Assembly (NCBI RefSeq): GCF_003073045.1
Contig: NC_037595.1
Span: forward strand, 2,604,001-2,668,000
Origin: Pomacea canaliculata
Lineage: Eukaryota; Mollusca; Gastropoda; Architaenioglossa; Ampullariidae
Reading direction: 5' to 3'
DNA length: 64,000 nt
The position numbers and the translations under genes were made by a program. The notes beneath the pieces were generated by a model, which saw only the letters and a list, made by a program, of their open reading frames with translations, ran no database searches and was not told the DNA's origin. Shown in pieces: positions 52,297 through 64,000 of this stretch (its first letter is position 1; every line of letters begins with the position of its first letter).

Positions 52297-55200
52297 ATGC
52301 CGAACAAAACGAGGAGAGGAGTAAGTAATGCCATGTCTTATTTTTGTAGACCTCCATTGAAAGGATATTGGTCAGTTAATACTTTATTTATCCCAGAGGG
52401 CAATTAGAAACTACCACAACCAACAACACCGTAACACATTTATATCCAGACCACTAAACAGACCCTAATGCAGTCATGATTCAGGCTGGTGACCAGACGT
52501 TTCGGGAGTAAAACCGGGACATGTGCCGTCAACGACAAAGAGCGCCGATTAAAAGTGAAAAGCGGCGGCAGGGAAGAAACGCCAAATAACGGTAAACTAG
52601 GAAGCAAATTTGAATTTATTAATCAAACGGTAATATGAAAAAGCCCAAACCTTAGGCACGGACCGATTCAACTCAATCAGATTTTTAAATACAAGCGGGA
52701 CATTGATCGACTTTTTTTAAAAATGAAAGCGGGACATTTGGCATCCTGCAGGACATTTCATGAGCAGGCGGGACACGGTCAAAGACCGTACTGTACGTCC
52801 CACCTATAACGGGATGTCTGGTCACCTTACAGTGATATGATCTACATAGCTCATTCCCTCACAGAAACATTCAGAAGTCACTACTGAAACGATGAAAAGG
52901 ACAGCCTCAATCTGTTGGTGCTGCATGTAGATACACAGAATCAATGATGAAACTCTTCCAACAAGACATGCATGTCATGATGAAGAGTTGCAGACTCTTT
53001 CCAAAAGTTATGCTTACATGGGGAATTTTTTAAAGTAAAATATCTTGGATATTAGGCAGTTTTACATTTTCTTAAAAATATGTCAGTGCAATTTTACTTT
53101 GCCAATAATCTTTTTTTAATATGCAGTTATTAGTTTGACCTGTTAGTAATGTACAAATTGGTGTTATAGACTCTTCTTTTTCCCTTCAGTATGTTTAGAA
53201 TAAATTTATGTGCAGTAAGTTTGCATTTTACAAATTTTATATGTTGAAAAGTAAACATTAATGACCCCAACAGTCTTCTTTATTGTAAAGTGTTCCAGTA
53301 GCGTTTCTGTACTAAGATGCAGGCAGAGATAAATTGGAAGAAAATATATTCAGCACTTCGTTGACAGTATTTCTTAGCTCTTTCATGACCTGTTCTTTGC
53401 ATTGTGCACCTTTTCGTATCTCACCCATGTAAGTTAAACTTTTGGGCTTCTTCTATCCTATCTCAGGACTTCTTCAAAACTAATCACTCAGACATTGTCA
53501 ACTCAGACATTGTCATTAGCAGTAGAAATGACAGCAGGAATGAACATCAGTCTTTGCTGAAAATGTCTTCTTTATGCATCTGCAATGAACAAAATCAAGA
53601 ACTATCAGAGAGACCAGACCAAGACTTCAGCAACAATGAAAAGGATGATGGTAAAATCAAATGCCATGGTTTCATTTGGTACCCAGTTTTGCATACCTGT
53701 TGCAACACACAATGTTTAAGTTTATCGTTTATAAGCTCAGCTTGTAATTCTTAGAGTTGCAGTGTTCAATGTATTAATTTCTTTATGTAAACTTTTCTCA
53801 AAAATGCTATAATTTTCAGAAGCATCATCTTTTTTTGCAAGATAAAGACTTTGTTTTTTACCTTCTTACTATTATTTCTAATTTAGTTCCTTATTCCTAT
53901 TTCTGATTTCTAATTTTGTTCCAGTTATTGTGGCTAAAAGTGGCACTGTTTTAGTCATGTGTATTTTAATTAGCATGAGTTAGCCAGGTCTTTGCATTTG
54001 GTCTTAGTGTTGTCTTTATGCAGCCTGTGCATGCATTTTGCCCATACATTTTTATCTTTCATGTCTGATTGCCATTGCTATCAACATTGTTTACCAGAAG
54101 TCCTATAGTTTGTTAAATAGCATTGCATGCAAATAAAACAGATGCATAAACTTGTACTTCAGTAAACTGAAGTTAGCATGCACTCATTTGCACACACACA
54201 TTTGGTAAGTTATGCATGCACTCTAAAGTACACAAGAGTTGTTGCTTAAATGCATGTGTATTCGTATGCATACCTATACATACATATGTGACTATCTCTG
54301 TCTCTCGCACATACACTCTCACACACAAATATGCACACAAACATCTACACTCTACAGGTATATGTGCATGCTGGTGTTCATCCCTATCCCTTCCTCTCTC
54401 ATTCTTTCTTTTTCTTTCTCACATTTTTAAAGGTAAGGTTTAATAAATTGTAAAAGTATTTGACAATTTTTTTACAGATGTTATAACCCTGGACAAGTTA
54501 TTAACAGTGCTGTCTAAGATGGAAAACAAGAAACATATGAAGACTCCTGATTCCAGCCAGGCTCTTTCCACACTAAGGTTGGGAAGTTTCCTGAAACTTC
54601 AAGACACAATTACAAGCCATCAAATGCAAAAGGTTTGAACTTTTTTTTTGTGCTCCCCATCACTTGAGATTGTGTGTTTGTGAGAGAGAGAAAGAAAGAG
54701 AGAAAGATCGATTTCCTTATTCAGTAGGTCCATAGCCTCCATTGAAGGGGTGTGTAAGAAAATAATAATAAACTGCACAAATGACAAAACGTAAATCTGT
54801 GTAGCTTAAGTAACATTATAAAAGCCTTTCCATTCAGGACACTGCTTTTCCTCTGGCCTTTGACGTCATGATTCTTTTTCTGGTTTCAAATGAATAATAA
54901 AGAAAAGTACACAATTTTCTGTATGTAACTTCATTTTGAGACTAAAGCAATGAAAGGTGGAAGACACTTTGGTTTCTAAAATATTTATATCAATAAATTT
55001 CTTTATCTTTAGGAATGGGCAGAATAGCACAAAGTGGATTTTATCATCCCTAGCATTTCCACGTAATGGGCGTAAAATGTTTCCCATCAATTCCTGTATC
55101 TGTAGAAAATCAGAAATGCCATATCAAACTTTTGTCATCACAAATTTTAAATGCCTATCTAATTCTAATTGCAAATATATAGGAATACCATAGTTAGATT

Positions 55201-58200
55201 GACTAAACACTATATACATGCTAAAATGCTCCCTACTGCTCACGTGTTCATTGCAGTTTTGCCATCTACAATCAACAAACCCAGATCTACTAAGCACATC
55301 AGAACACTTGATACCCAGTTAACTTTGCCCTTTATGTCAAGGTTATCCCTCCTCTAGTAGGCTTCCATCTTGTCTGTCTTATTGTCTATGGCTTTCCAAT
55401 ATTCCTGATCCTTTCTTGGACAATTGGTTAGAGCTCTGGCATACAAACTGAGAGTGTGGTGAATTGATGCCCAATAACTGCAGCAAACTTTCCATCTGGT
55501 GGGAATGGGTATCTGACTCCATAAAGGGTTGGGGAAGGTAAGGCAGTTAGGGAGAGGAGATGCCCTCAGGTAAAATTGGCCTTGAGAAAAGTGAGGTCTC
55601 TAACACCTCACCCCCAAGTGACCATAAAAGGTTAATGGATGGCCTTTATCTTACCTTTAGTTTAGTTTATTCCTTGTTGCTCCCTTGAGGAGCATAGCAA
55701 CAAACTGGCCATGATGAGCGCTAACACCACAAATGGAGAGTCTTGACTTGCTGTACACATCCGCCACAGTTGATCCAAAGAACCTACACCAAGTTGGGCA
55801 GTCCACTGACATGGTTCTTAAGACCAGATATATCATAAAAACACAATGGATGAGTTAATCATTTCATAATTAACCTTTCTCATGCCCATTAGTATTCAGA
55901 CAGCAGTAGTTTACATATAACCTACATGGTTTTTCATTATCAGAATGTTTAAAAATATCATCAGTCTTAACATTTTAGTTTCTAAATGTTCTCTGCATGG
56001 AAGTAAATATGTACTGTAAATATACATCTTAAAAGCTAAAGAAAGTGAAACTTCTTTGTTGATAGAAATATTCCTCTTTCTGTTTGAAGAGTTCATTATT
56101 TATATAAAGTAATTTATAAATGTGTGTTGTCTCATTTATGGAAAGGGGCTGAAAGATACAGACAGCTACAGTGGTTGATGAAAAAACATGGCAGTATGTG
56201 TTGCTACGGATGAAGGATCAAACTTTTTTTAGAATAGGCAGGTCTTTTTATAAGGGAGGAAAGTAATGGTGTCATCATTATTTAAAATAAAATGAGAGAA
56301 AATTCATTAAAAAAAAATTTATTATCTTTTCTTTCAGCTTTCCAAGTTATTGGCATCAGAAAATGCTATGTTAAAAGAAGAATGCTTGAAAATACTAAAC
56401 CAGCTACTCAGTCATCCTAAACTTGCAGAAATATTGGTTAAAGACTCAGGAATACAGGACCCAATTATGGTTCTTGCTCGTGATGAAGATACATGTGTAA
56501 GATTAAATCTTCCTGCTAATGAAAGCTTCTGCAGAATACAGACACTTGTACTTCATGTTTTGGACAAGGTAGACCTACAACTGCACTGCTGTTGTCGTCT
56601 TTGCCACACCATCTTCTTTCTCCTCATTATCATTGTGATAAAATTGTAGCATATCTAACAACATAGCATTTCACTCAAACGTCACAGAATCTTCTAAAGA
56701 TAAATAAAAATAATAATAGTATGAAGTTTTCACTGGTATAGCACATTATCTTGGCCTGTGGACTGTATGAAATGAATTTTCATTGTGTTTGTGTTAACTT
56801 TTTTCTGTAGAACTTATAGCTATGTGAAGTCTTAAGGTTTGTGATAAGTGCATTCTGTTTTGTGAAAAAATAATGGCTTTTAAATACTGTTACTCCATCT
56901 TTAGTTTGGAGTTAATTAGAAATCTTTTGATTTTTAACATTATTAAATTGAAATTTGTCATTCACTCTCCTTCAAGATTCTAAGGACTCCCAGCTTCGAC
57001 TTTATGGCCATCCATCGTAGACTACACACCCAAATATATCCAAAGCTGATAAGCTGCCTGCACATTGACAGTACACCTTGGGAAGTAAAGTATGCTGCAT
57101 GCCGTATTTTACAAAGGCTGGCTCAACAGAAAGATTTTGCTGTTGAAATTATGTCTGAGTGCCAATTTTTTCTGCAGCAGCTGAAGTTTGCAAGTTCTCA
57201 ACTGAAGGTACAGTTCACAGAAAAAGTCTGCACCCAGTATGTGAAAGTATAGAAACAATTGATGTGTAATTTGGATGGAAGGCATTATTAATGGCGTGGG
57301 CAGAAATGAGAGGATTGGGTGGGCAAGAAACATGGACCATATACTGAGAAATGTCCAAGTATATCAAAGTATACTTTCCCCAATTGACCCACCTGGTGGG
57401 AGTTTGTACCTGACTCCATAGAGGGTTAGCAAAGGTAAGACAGCAAGGGAAAGGAATATGAAGCTGGCCCTGAGAAAAGTGAGGTCTCTAGCACCTCATT
57501 CTAAGGACCTGAAAAGGTTGGGAGACAACCTTTGCCTTTTTTTAATACCAAGTTGTGCAGAGTGAGGAGATCTAAGATCCTGACATGTCTTACAATGAGT
57601 GATTAAAAACTATTTACCATTGCACCATCAAACTGCCTCATCTTTAGTGAGAATTTTAAACTCAGTCCAGGTAAGTTGAAATATTGATCATAATAAGGTA
57701 GATAATGTTTGGTGGTGAATTAGAAGGTTGGCAATGTTTTCATTTATGGGGTCTTTTGTTGGGGTTTTATTTTACCCCAAGAACAAATCATTATACAAGG
57801 GATGGAATAGCAGCATTTAAAAGCTAAATCAATTTGCATAGTTATTTAAAATCTGGCAGTAGCAGGAGTATTAAGCATGAAAAAAAGCAAATGCAAATTT
57901 TTTCTAGTTGTCCTATCATTAATAAAGTATATTCACTGATAAAGATGCTAAATTTCCTCTAGGGGGCTTATGCAGATGTTCTCAAGGTGCTGTTTTCACA
58001 TCCGAGGCTGATAGAGGTAGAATGTTTTGGCACAGAAATCCTGTTAGCCATCAAGGGACTTCTGAAGGACAGAAATTGGTAAGTCAAGACACCAGATACA
58101 GACAAAGCATTACTTGTAATCAAAGGGCAAGGCTTCTAATCCAGTGAACCTTCACCAAAGCCACACATTAATGAAAAATGGAGAATATGATTTTGTGCTA

Positions 58201-61200
58201 CACTTCAATACAGGTTAAATGTAATCCTGATGTCCTGCATTGTGTTGATAAAATCCTTAAAACTGTGTGCTGGTTCTTTAAGCGTACATTCTAATGGCAC
58301 ATGCTATAAAACCTTTAGCTTTCTGGTGCTGTTTTGAATAATTTAGATGTCAAATCATAAATACTTGTACAATTTTTTTGGTGTGTGCATGTTTATGAGT
58401 GAGATATTGTGAGATCATAAATTCAAGACTTTTAAGGTATTTTTCATGTTTGTGAAGAAGCCAGACAAGGTTATAGGTTACTGTCGTCAGGCTCTTTCTA
58501 GCGTCTAGACTACAATAGGGTCAAATACCTAACCCCAAAAGATTGTCTTTCTAAGTAGGTCCCTTTTGGATAACACAATGGCAAATCAAACTAAGTATGT
58601 CTAGCAGTTTTCTGGATCTGTGATCAGGCAGAACAATTAGCGTAAAAGATAAAAATAAGGCTGATAAATTAAATCAAATTGGCATTAAGCTAGTGATGTG
58701 CCAAAACACCCTTAACATCTTAAATCCCCTGCTTTGGCTGGTAAAAGTGCATAATAATCACAAAAAATATTAATAATGAGTGGTATCACAATCATATGTT
58801 TGGAGAAATTGTCTCTTTTATAATAGGCAGCTTTCTTACCTCTGTGATGTTATGACATAGCCCTAATTTTATCTTTCTTCCTGCTTTTTTAAGATAGCTG
58901 GATTCTTCTAAAATCTAACTTTGGAGTTGAAAATAGTGGAAAATTTCTGACTTTTTTCAGTGACTCACAGAGGAAGGCGCTGTCTTTGGTGGCCTCTGCC
59001 ATGTCAGACTGTCAAGGTATTGAGATTGTTGCAAAGGATGCTCACCTTGTGGCCTATATTTTTGCCTGTCTTCTGATGTCTAGGTGCAGGTATGTTGGCC
59101 CAATCCCTTTTAATCCTCAAGCTTGTGCTTTTAAAAACACCAGAAAATCTGGTGAAAGTAAGGGTTGCAAATGAACCTTTTGTGGGATCAACTGCTTCAT
59201 TTGGTGTCATTCTGATGACTTCTGATGACTGATGACTTTTTGTTTTTGTTTTTGTTTTTTGGATTGGGTTTTTTTGTTACTGCTGCTCATGTAGCACTCT
59301 AGAAGTGTACTAAGTTATGTGTTTTGTAGAGGGTAGGGGTCGAACAGCTCCCAGGACTACCCCTTTCTCAAGCCGGCTGTGTACGTAATAGCTGGCCTTA
59401 AACTGCCCACCTGTGGCTGCTGGTTACTGGACCTGTTCTTATACCAGAAGTTACACGCATTTGACTGAGCTACTTGGGGAGACCAGGACCAGACAGGGCT
59501 GGGTTGGGGTGTCCACTGGCACCATGGGGACTGGGAAAGGTCACGATGAGACCATGGAAAAAGAGGGTGGACTGTTCTGGAACGTTTGACAGAGGTAGAA
59601 TAAATAGCATAGCTTTAGGGTCGAAGGGAGCTTTTTGGGTTTGGAAGTGAGAGTGGAGAGATGACAGGCCAGCCTCCGAGTGAAACTGAATAAAATCTAC
59701 AGTTGTGCGGCAATTTTGACCTTTGTTGTGTTCTTGTACGACTAACCCATCCCTACGTAGCCATCAGGGACTGACGTGTTGGTTACACATGGTAGTGGGG
59801 AGGCGTGCTTGTGTGTGAAGTGAGCGAGTATAAGTGATAGTTCATCTTTTATTGGTTGAGAGAGTGCGTAGAATTGGGCTGATAGGTGTGTTTGTCAAAG
59901 GAAGAGGAGGAAGGAGGAGATTAAATTATGTACATTTTGTCTCTAAAATCTTTTTTCCATTTTTATTGTCCCATATTTTTAATTACACATTGCATTTTGT
60001 GGCTATGTCAGGGAAATTTAATTCCGAAGGTCTCTCTGGGACAAGCTTCAGTGTCATTTGCAAACCAGACATGAAGGTGCCAAATAGATACAGCAGCAGC
60101 TGGGACTGGCTTTGTTTCATTGATGCCATATTTGTAGCGGAACTACAAGAAACATTTACAAATGTTATGTATTCCTTTCCAGGAAAGTGAGAGCCATTGC
60201 TTGCCAAGCAGCATCCATCATGACCTCCCTGCATCAGCCAAATGTGGTGTGCAACGTGATGGAGGGCATACGCTTCTGTGTGGACCCTGACAGAAAAATG
60301 GAGGAGAGTTTCAGAAGAGTTACCAGTTCTGGAGTGGCCGAACTAAGAGCACACTTGCACTTATGGAGGTGTTTTGATGTAGTTTTGGATTTCTTGTTGA
60401 ATGTGATATGCAGAGAAGGTGAGTTATTATGTATGTGTGTGTGTGCTATATATATATAATTTCACCTCTCTGGACAGCCTTCCTTTAAAAGACAGAGTTA
60501 AATTCAATAAATGCATTTTCATGTACAAAATATTGACAGGTAAACTATCGTCAAAACTCTACTATAGTATATTTTCCTCCAATAACACTAGAACCTCTCC
60601 AAAACTGAATATTCCCATTCCTAGATTACACCTTTTTAAATCAAGTTTGAAATACTCAGAGAGCATGCTAGGGAACAGCCTCCCTCTTCATCTTAAGCAG
60701 TTGAACTCCCTGAACTACTTTCAACGCCATCTACCTAAATACATTCAAGAAAATTATATGAGGCCTCTTGAGATACCTCCCAACTGCAGGAAACCTTGTA
60801 AATAAGTTTTTCTTAACCACCTCTTTTTGTACATATTCACCTTCCACTCTCCTTTGATACCTTACCTCATGTTTAGTACTAACTATTCTCTTAGTACTTA
60901 ATTACTTCATTTACTTAGTTTATTTTTTTCCCTGTAAAGGGTGAGGGCTAAATGGAAAAAAGAATTGTCATTGTAATTGTCATTGTCATTGTCATATTTT
61001 GTAGGCTAGTGGTTAAAACATTCACTGGTCACCACTGCAGTAAGAACTGAAAGATCTTGGATTCGGATCTCATCTCAGGATACTCATTGTATGTGACACT
61101 TATTCTCAGGGCTGTCCAGCAGTTAGTGGGTGTCAGGGGTCTCTGGATACTCCTATTTCTTCTCCCCTTTCTCCATCTTCCCTCTTCCCTCATCTGGTCC

Positions 61201-63678
61201 ATGACATATAGATGTGTACATTGAATTGGAGAATTATAAATTATAAATAATTATAAATTTTGGCAGGTATAAATAAATTTGTAAATTGTTCAAGGTCTAA
61301 GCTGTAGATTTTTGACTAGAGCTGTGTATAAATAAACTTAGCTATTTAGAGTAATGTCCCCGCGCCTGACTGGAGCTTTGTTGTATTTTTGTCTTATCTG
61401 ATGTCTTCCTTGTGTTGGACTTGTGATTGTGTATGTTTTTGATGGGCCTGCCATCATGTGTGTGGAATGTGGTGCCTCTTTGGTGTCTGTGGCTACATAG
61501 TTTCAACATGCAGACTTGATGCATTTCATTTAGCTTCCTGTCTACTTGACCTTTGTTGATCAGTGAACTTTTGCATGTGCTGGGGCTCATTCGGCTTTCC
61601 AGTGGGACTGGGGCCATCTGTTGGATGTGCTGCTTGGAACTGTATTTGCTATGAAGGGTATTCCGGGTTGTATGACATGTTTGGTATTTGGCCTGCAGAT
61701 TGTGTTCATGTTGTGTGTAGATGCTGACCTTTGGCGCAGAGTACAGTCATTTTGTTCTGACATCAACTTTTTTCATGTCATACCATCTGTCATCTGTAAA
61801 GTGCCTTGAGCTTATCCAAAGGGGAGGATAAGGAACTATACAAGTGAACTGTTATTATTATTATTTGTAATATGTGCTGGATAAAAATAAGACACTTGGA
61901 AAATTGTAAATTAGACTGGGTGCAAATACCTTGGGGATATATGTATGCTGGTATAAATAAGGTTGGAGATTTATAGATTGTGCTGGATATAAATAAGAAA
62001 GTTAGAGATCAGTAATTTATGCTGGGTGTAAATACACTTGAAGATTTGTAAATTATTTGGTTGCAGATAGGAAGCTTGAAGATATGTAAATTTTTCTTAG
62101 TGTAAATAAGCATGGAGATTTGTAAATTGTGCCGAGTGTATAAATAAGCTTGTAGAGTTGGGTGAAAGTGAAAAGATATGTAAATATCACTCAGTATGAG
62201 TAGGGAAAGTCTGAACATCAGGAACGATACACTATCTGGTACAGGTGAACTGGACATGCCCAATGGCCAGATGATTTGTAGCCTGCCTTTGAATGAAGTG
62301 ATTGATGAAAGTCAGCTTTTATGTCTGGCTCATGGAATACAGCTAGTGGTCAACATCTGCGTCTGGCCAGTCCAGCGTAGAGGTAGAAGGTCTAATGGAA
62401 TAAAGACAACAAGAGCAGATATCTTCCACCTGTGCCATGATCGCAGCATTAGGTGTGTGTGGTATATGGGCTTTGCATGCTATTAGTTGGATATGCGTGT
62501 ACATTCAGGTATGTGACTGTTTGTAGGTTGGTGTAAAACTAAGATAGCTGGCAGATTGTGTGCATGAGTATGTTTATGCATCCTTCATAGATGCTTGATT
62601 TATTGAGACACGCTAAATGTTTTATTCACATTAAGACATTATTTTGTATTCTTTACATTATTATTTAGCATAATAAAATATTTCATATTGTTATTTAAAG
62701 TTTTTTTTCTTATCATTTTGTTTTATTATTTTGAATGAGAAAATAAGATTAAGAAATTGTTTTCAGGATTTTTTATCTTATTTTAGGAAGAGGTATAGCA
62801 TGCTGAACCGTCAGTTGTCTTTGGAGCAGTGGGATAGGTTTGGTTCCACCATTATGACACTGTTGGGATTCTTTTGCCAGCGTGATTTGTCCAGAGTGTA
62901 TGAAATTTCTGATACTCACTTACCTGACAGTCACTCTGCCAGCAATCATGTTTGCTTTTCAGAAGAACTGCCATGCAGACATGATAGCATGTCCTTCTGC
63001 TTTGACCCTGATGTTCTTGTCATGTCTGACAACAATATTTGTAATACTGCTGACTGGTCTGTGAGGAGCTCCCCAAGAACCCCTTGTGGTAGTGCAGTCA
63101 CTGCCAAGGATTCATATTCCTTTATATTCAATTCTTCCACCCTCCTGAACATTACCCCATCCAGTATCCCTAAAGAGAATGCTGTGTACTGTGAGAAAAG
63201 CTCAGATATAGAGAGGTGTCATCGCATCTCTGACACCCTTGCAAGTGCTGCTGCAACAGGAGTTACAATCTTGAAATCACCTGTGCCCTTATCATCAGAA
63301 GTAAAATTCACTTGGCCAGAACTGGAGTTACTGAAGTCCATCCTTCACTTTATCTTCTGCATCAGCCTCACATCATGCAAAGAAATAGCCAGTCCCTTTG
63401 CCAAGGAAATCACACAGTCCCCACTGGATTATGCAAAGTCTCAGAAACAAAAGTTGGATCAGAGCAAGAGATGGGCTTCTCAAAAACCAGGTCTTGTGGG
63501 AAGTCATCAGCATATTGCCACTCACAGTAGTAGTGGTGATATTGATCAAATGCTTCCCAGAGACACTGAGAGCAAAGAGTCACTTGCAGAAAGATGGAGA
63601 GTCCAGAAAGTTCTTTTCAATAAAGAGCTTTTTGCCAGTTTAGGACAACTTATGCAGACTGCAGATATGCAGATAAAG
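52297..63678 (+). CDS. Large alpha-helical (HEAT/ARM-like) protein, N-terminal 802 residues, continues past window; possibly MEI1-like
   Basis: Exons: 52297-52320 (tentative, MPNKTRRG), 53467-53650, 54478-54632, 56338-56568, 56977-57207, 57963-58078, 58961-59089, 60183-60418, 62245-62452, 62787-63678 (donor at 63679). All junctions are GT/AG with consistent phase, so 2406 nt join into one open frame. The N-terminal part is rich in paired amphipathic helices typical of HEAT/ARM folds, such as LKEECLKILNQLLSHPKLAE, WEVKYAACRILQRLA, RKALSLVASAMSDC and VRAIACQAASIMTSL. The last exon (297 codons) is Ser-rich, less ordered and ends near LGQLMQTADMQIK. No catalytic motif is visible. A meiotic MEI1-type scaffold is my best guess from helix style and size, but it is a weak one. 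The first exon and the 5' edge of exon 2 are the least secure: an alternative 53378-53428 exon would need a 38-nt intron. Confidence 0.8.
52488..52826. mobile_element. MITE with GGTGACCAGAC terminal inverted repeats
   Basis: Left GGTGACCAGACGTTTCGGG and right CGGGATGTCTGGTCACC are inverted repeats. GGGACA/GGGACAT words occur inside and there is no open frame. The TGACCAGAC-CGGG terminal pattern is that of short hAT-like non-autonomous elements. I could not find a clean target duplication. It lies in intron 1 of the downstream gene. Confidence 0.7.
55411..55662 (+). mobile_element. tRNA-derived SINE, second family, copy 1
   Basis: The head GGACAATTGGTTAGAGCTCTGG (an A-box-like region with a GGTTAGAGC core) and the B-box-like GTGAATTGATGCCC are spaced like a tRNA gene. 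The body has CATCTGGTGGGAATGGG, TGACTCCATAAAGGGTT and GAAAAGTGAGGTCTCTA. A 5'-truncated copy lies at 57376-57545. Confidence 0.7.
55663..56330. other. Intron sequence, no gene recognised
   Basis: Intron 3 of the downstream gene. The part at 55664-55830 (TTTATTCCTTGTTGCTCCC...) looks repeat-like, but I could not match it to another copy in the window. Confidence 0.35.
57376..57545 (+). mobile_element. tRNA-derived SINE, second family, copy 2 (5'-truncated)
   Basis: Shares CCTGGTGGGA, CTGACTCCATAGAGGGTT, GAGAAAAGTGAGGTCTCTA, GCACCTCA and a CCTTTGCCTTTTTT end with 55490-55662. The tRNA-like head is missing. Confidence 0.7.
59290..59787 (+). mobile_element. LTR, second member of the 32145 family
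   Basis: Starts TGTAGCACTCTAGAAGTGTAC and ends GACGTGTTGGTTACA like the 32145-32531 LTR. It shares the GAATAAATAGCA and CTACGTAGCCATC blocks but is 498 bp, about 110 bp longer. No matching target duplication was found. The sequence just after (CATGGTAGTGGGGAGG) could be the start of an internal region (TGG as a primer-binding-site start). So it may be a 5' LTR with a truncated interior. Confidence 0.78.
60455..60998 (+). mobile_element. LINE 3' end with (TTGTCA)n tail
   Basis: The frame reads SLPLKDRVKFNKCIFMYKILTG, then NIPIPRLHLFKSSLKYSESMLGNSLPLHLK and LNYFQRHLPKYI. This has the layout of the non-LTR RT C-terminus (L....R..Y....L.YK.L.G, P..R....K.S......LWNSLP..L, F...LK..). It ends in GTGAGGGCTAAATGG and a TTGTCA repeat at about 60965-60994. 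It starts about 37 bp after the exon donor at 60419. Confidence 0.75.
60999..61215 (+). mobile_element. tRNA-derived SINE, third type
   Basis: A tRNA-like head follows the LINE tail directly: TAGGCTAGTGGTTAAAACATTC (A-box-like) and CTTGGATTCGGATCTC (B-box-like), then a body with a CTTCTCCCCTTTCTCCATC pyrimidine stretch. No second copy seen in this window. Confidence 0.6.
61255..62165 (+). repeat. Diverged minisatellite (about 40-47 bp units), split by a retroelement end
   Basis: Units of the form GTGCTGGGTGTAAATAAG + CTTGGAGATTTGTAAAT recur at 61255-61345 and again at 61870-62165 with heavy divergence. The DNA between (61346-61868) is a retroelement end, so the array was cut by insertion. 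It lies in intron 8 of the downstream gene. Confidence 0.7.
61346..61868 (+). mobile_element. L2-like LINE or SINE 3' end
   Basis: Ends with GTAAAGTGCCTTGAGC, GGATAAGGAACTATACAAGTG and a (TTA)n tail at 61852-61866. This is the generic L2-type 3' terminus (GCCTTGAG ... CTATACAAAT + TTA repeats). No RT motif is left in the 5' part. Confidence 0.6.
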
Positions 63679-64000
63679 GTAATGCAAATCTTGTTCTCTT
63701 TCATGTGTTAGTGATGGAGGAAGTATGTTTTCAAAAAGTGAGCGTGCGTGTGTGCATACACTCATGAATGTGTGCAGGTGTGGAGTGTGCAAGACACATA
63801 TTTGCATGTGAGTATGCAAGTGTGTGTGTGTGGATGCTTGTATAGTAAGATTTTAAAAATTACATATGCCTCTATTTTTTACAGGATGTACACAGATCAT
63901 ATGTCTGCAAGTGTGTGCACACACATGTGTATACATGCTTGTGTCATTGTGTCATCGTCATCATTTTTCACCCCTTGACTGGCTTGGTGGTACCAGTTGT
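63679..64000 (+). other. Intron start of the downstream gene, (GT)-rich
   Basis: After the donor at 63679 the sequence is AT- and GTGT-rich, with ACACATGTGTATACATG-type words near 63920-63936. No further exon is visible before the window ends. Confidence 0.5.

Noticed and set aside
54216..54443. 75-codon frame rich in His/Thr/Tyr/Cys
   Set aside because: Produced by CA/TA-rich simple sequence in an intron.
59834..60190. 118-codon frame just upstream of exon 8 of the last gene
   Set aside because: It runs through the intron and over the acceptor at 60181-60182; the exon is read in a different, phase-consistent frame.

Overview
This is animal nuclear DNA. The coding exons are short, flanked by GT/AG introns, and carry metazoan gene families. 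The rest is AT-rich and full of tRNA-derived SINEs, L2/CR1-like LINE remnants, LTR elements, hAT-type DNA transposons and satellite DNA. The protein sequences and repeat mix suit a lophotrochozoan invertebrate, most likely a mollusc (perhaps a gastropod). No marker in the window fixes the species.

Layout, all three genes on the + strand. (1) 1-3675: the last nine exons of a multidrug-resistance-associated ABC transporter (ABCC1/MRP1 type), covering the end of the second membrane domain and all of NBD2. (2) 3676-9760: intergenic DNA with a diverged direct duplication, an 83-bp tandem pair and two copies of a tRNA-derived SINE. (3) 9766-28645: about 19 kb of tandem repeats arranged as a series: GAT-rich DNA, a G-rich 7-mer block (10651-11295), a 42-bp dimeric satellite (about 11300-23640), a 53-bp derivative (23641-27830), then an almost pure A/C tail (to 28645). 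A 1.43-kb solo LTR with 5-bp target duplications sits inside the 53-bp array. (4) 28650-36370: transposon-rich intergenic DNA. It holds a 2.37-kb hAT-type element with perfect 8-bp target duplications, itself interrupted by a solo LTR, plus a LINE 3' end, a third SINE copy and an unexplained GC-rich island. (5) 36455-45318: a complete 14-exon TMEM181 gene (489 aa) behind a compact NRF1/ETS-type promoter, with L2-like debris in its introns. (6) 46740-48660: a decayed LINE with a second LINE 3' end nested in it. (7) 52297 to the window edge: the first ten coding exons (802 aa) of a helical-repeat-like protein I cannot name with certainty (a MEI1-like identity is only a guess). Its introns carry a MITE, SINEs, LINE ends, an LTR and a split minisatellite.

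The three genes are unrelated in function and show no sign of co-regulation beyond shared orientation. The striking part is the repeat series and the nested mobile elements around it. The many long open frames in the satellites are by-products of a T-poor unit whose length is divisible by 3, not genes. The 42-bp arrays vary mainly by 1-2 base indels, so unpolished long-read consensus must be considered before copy-level divergence is read as biology.
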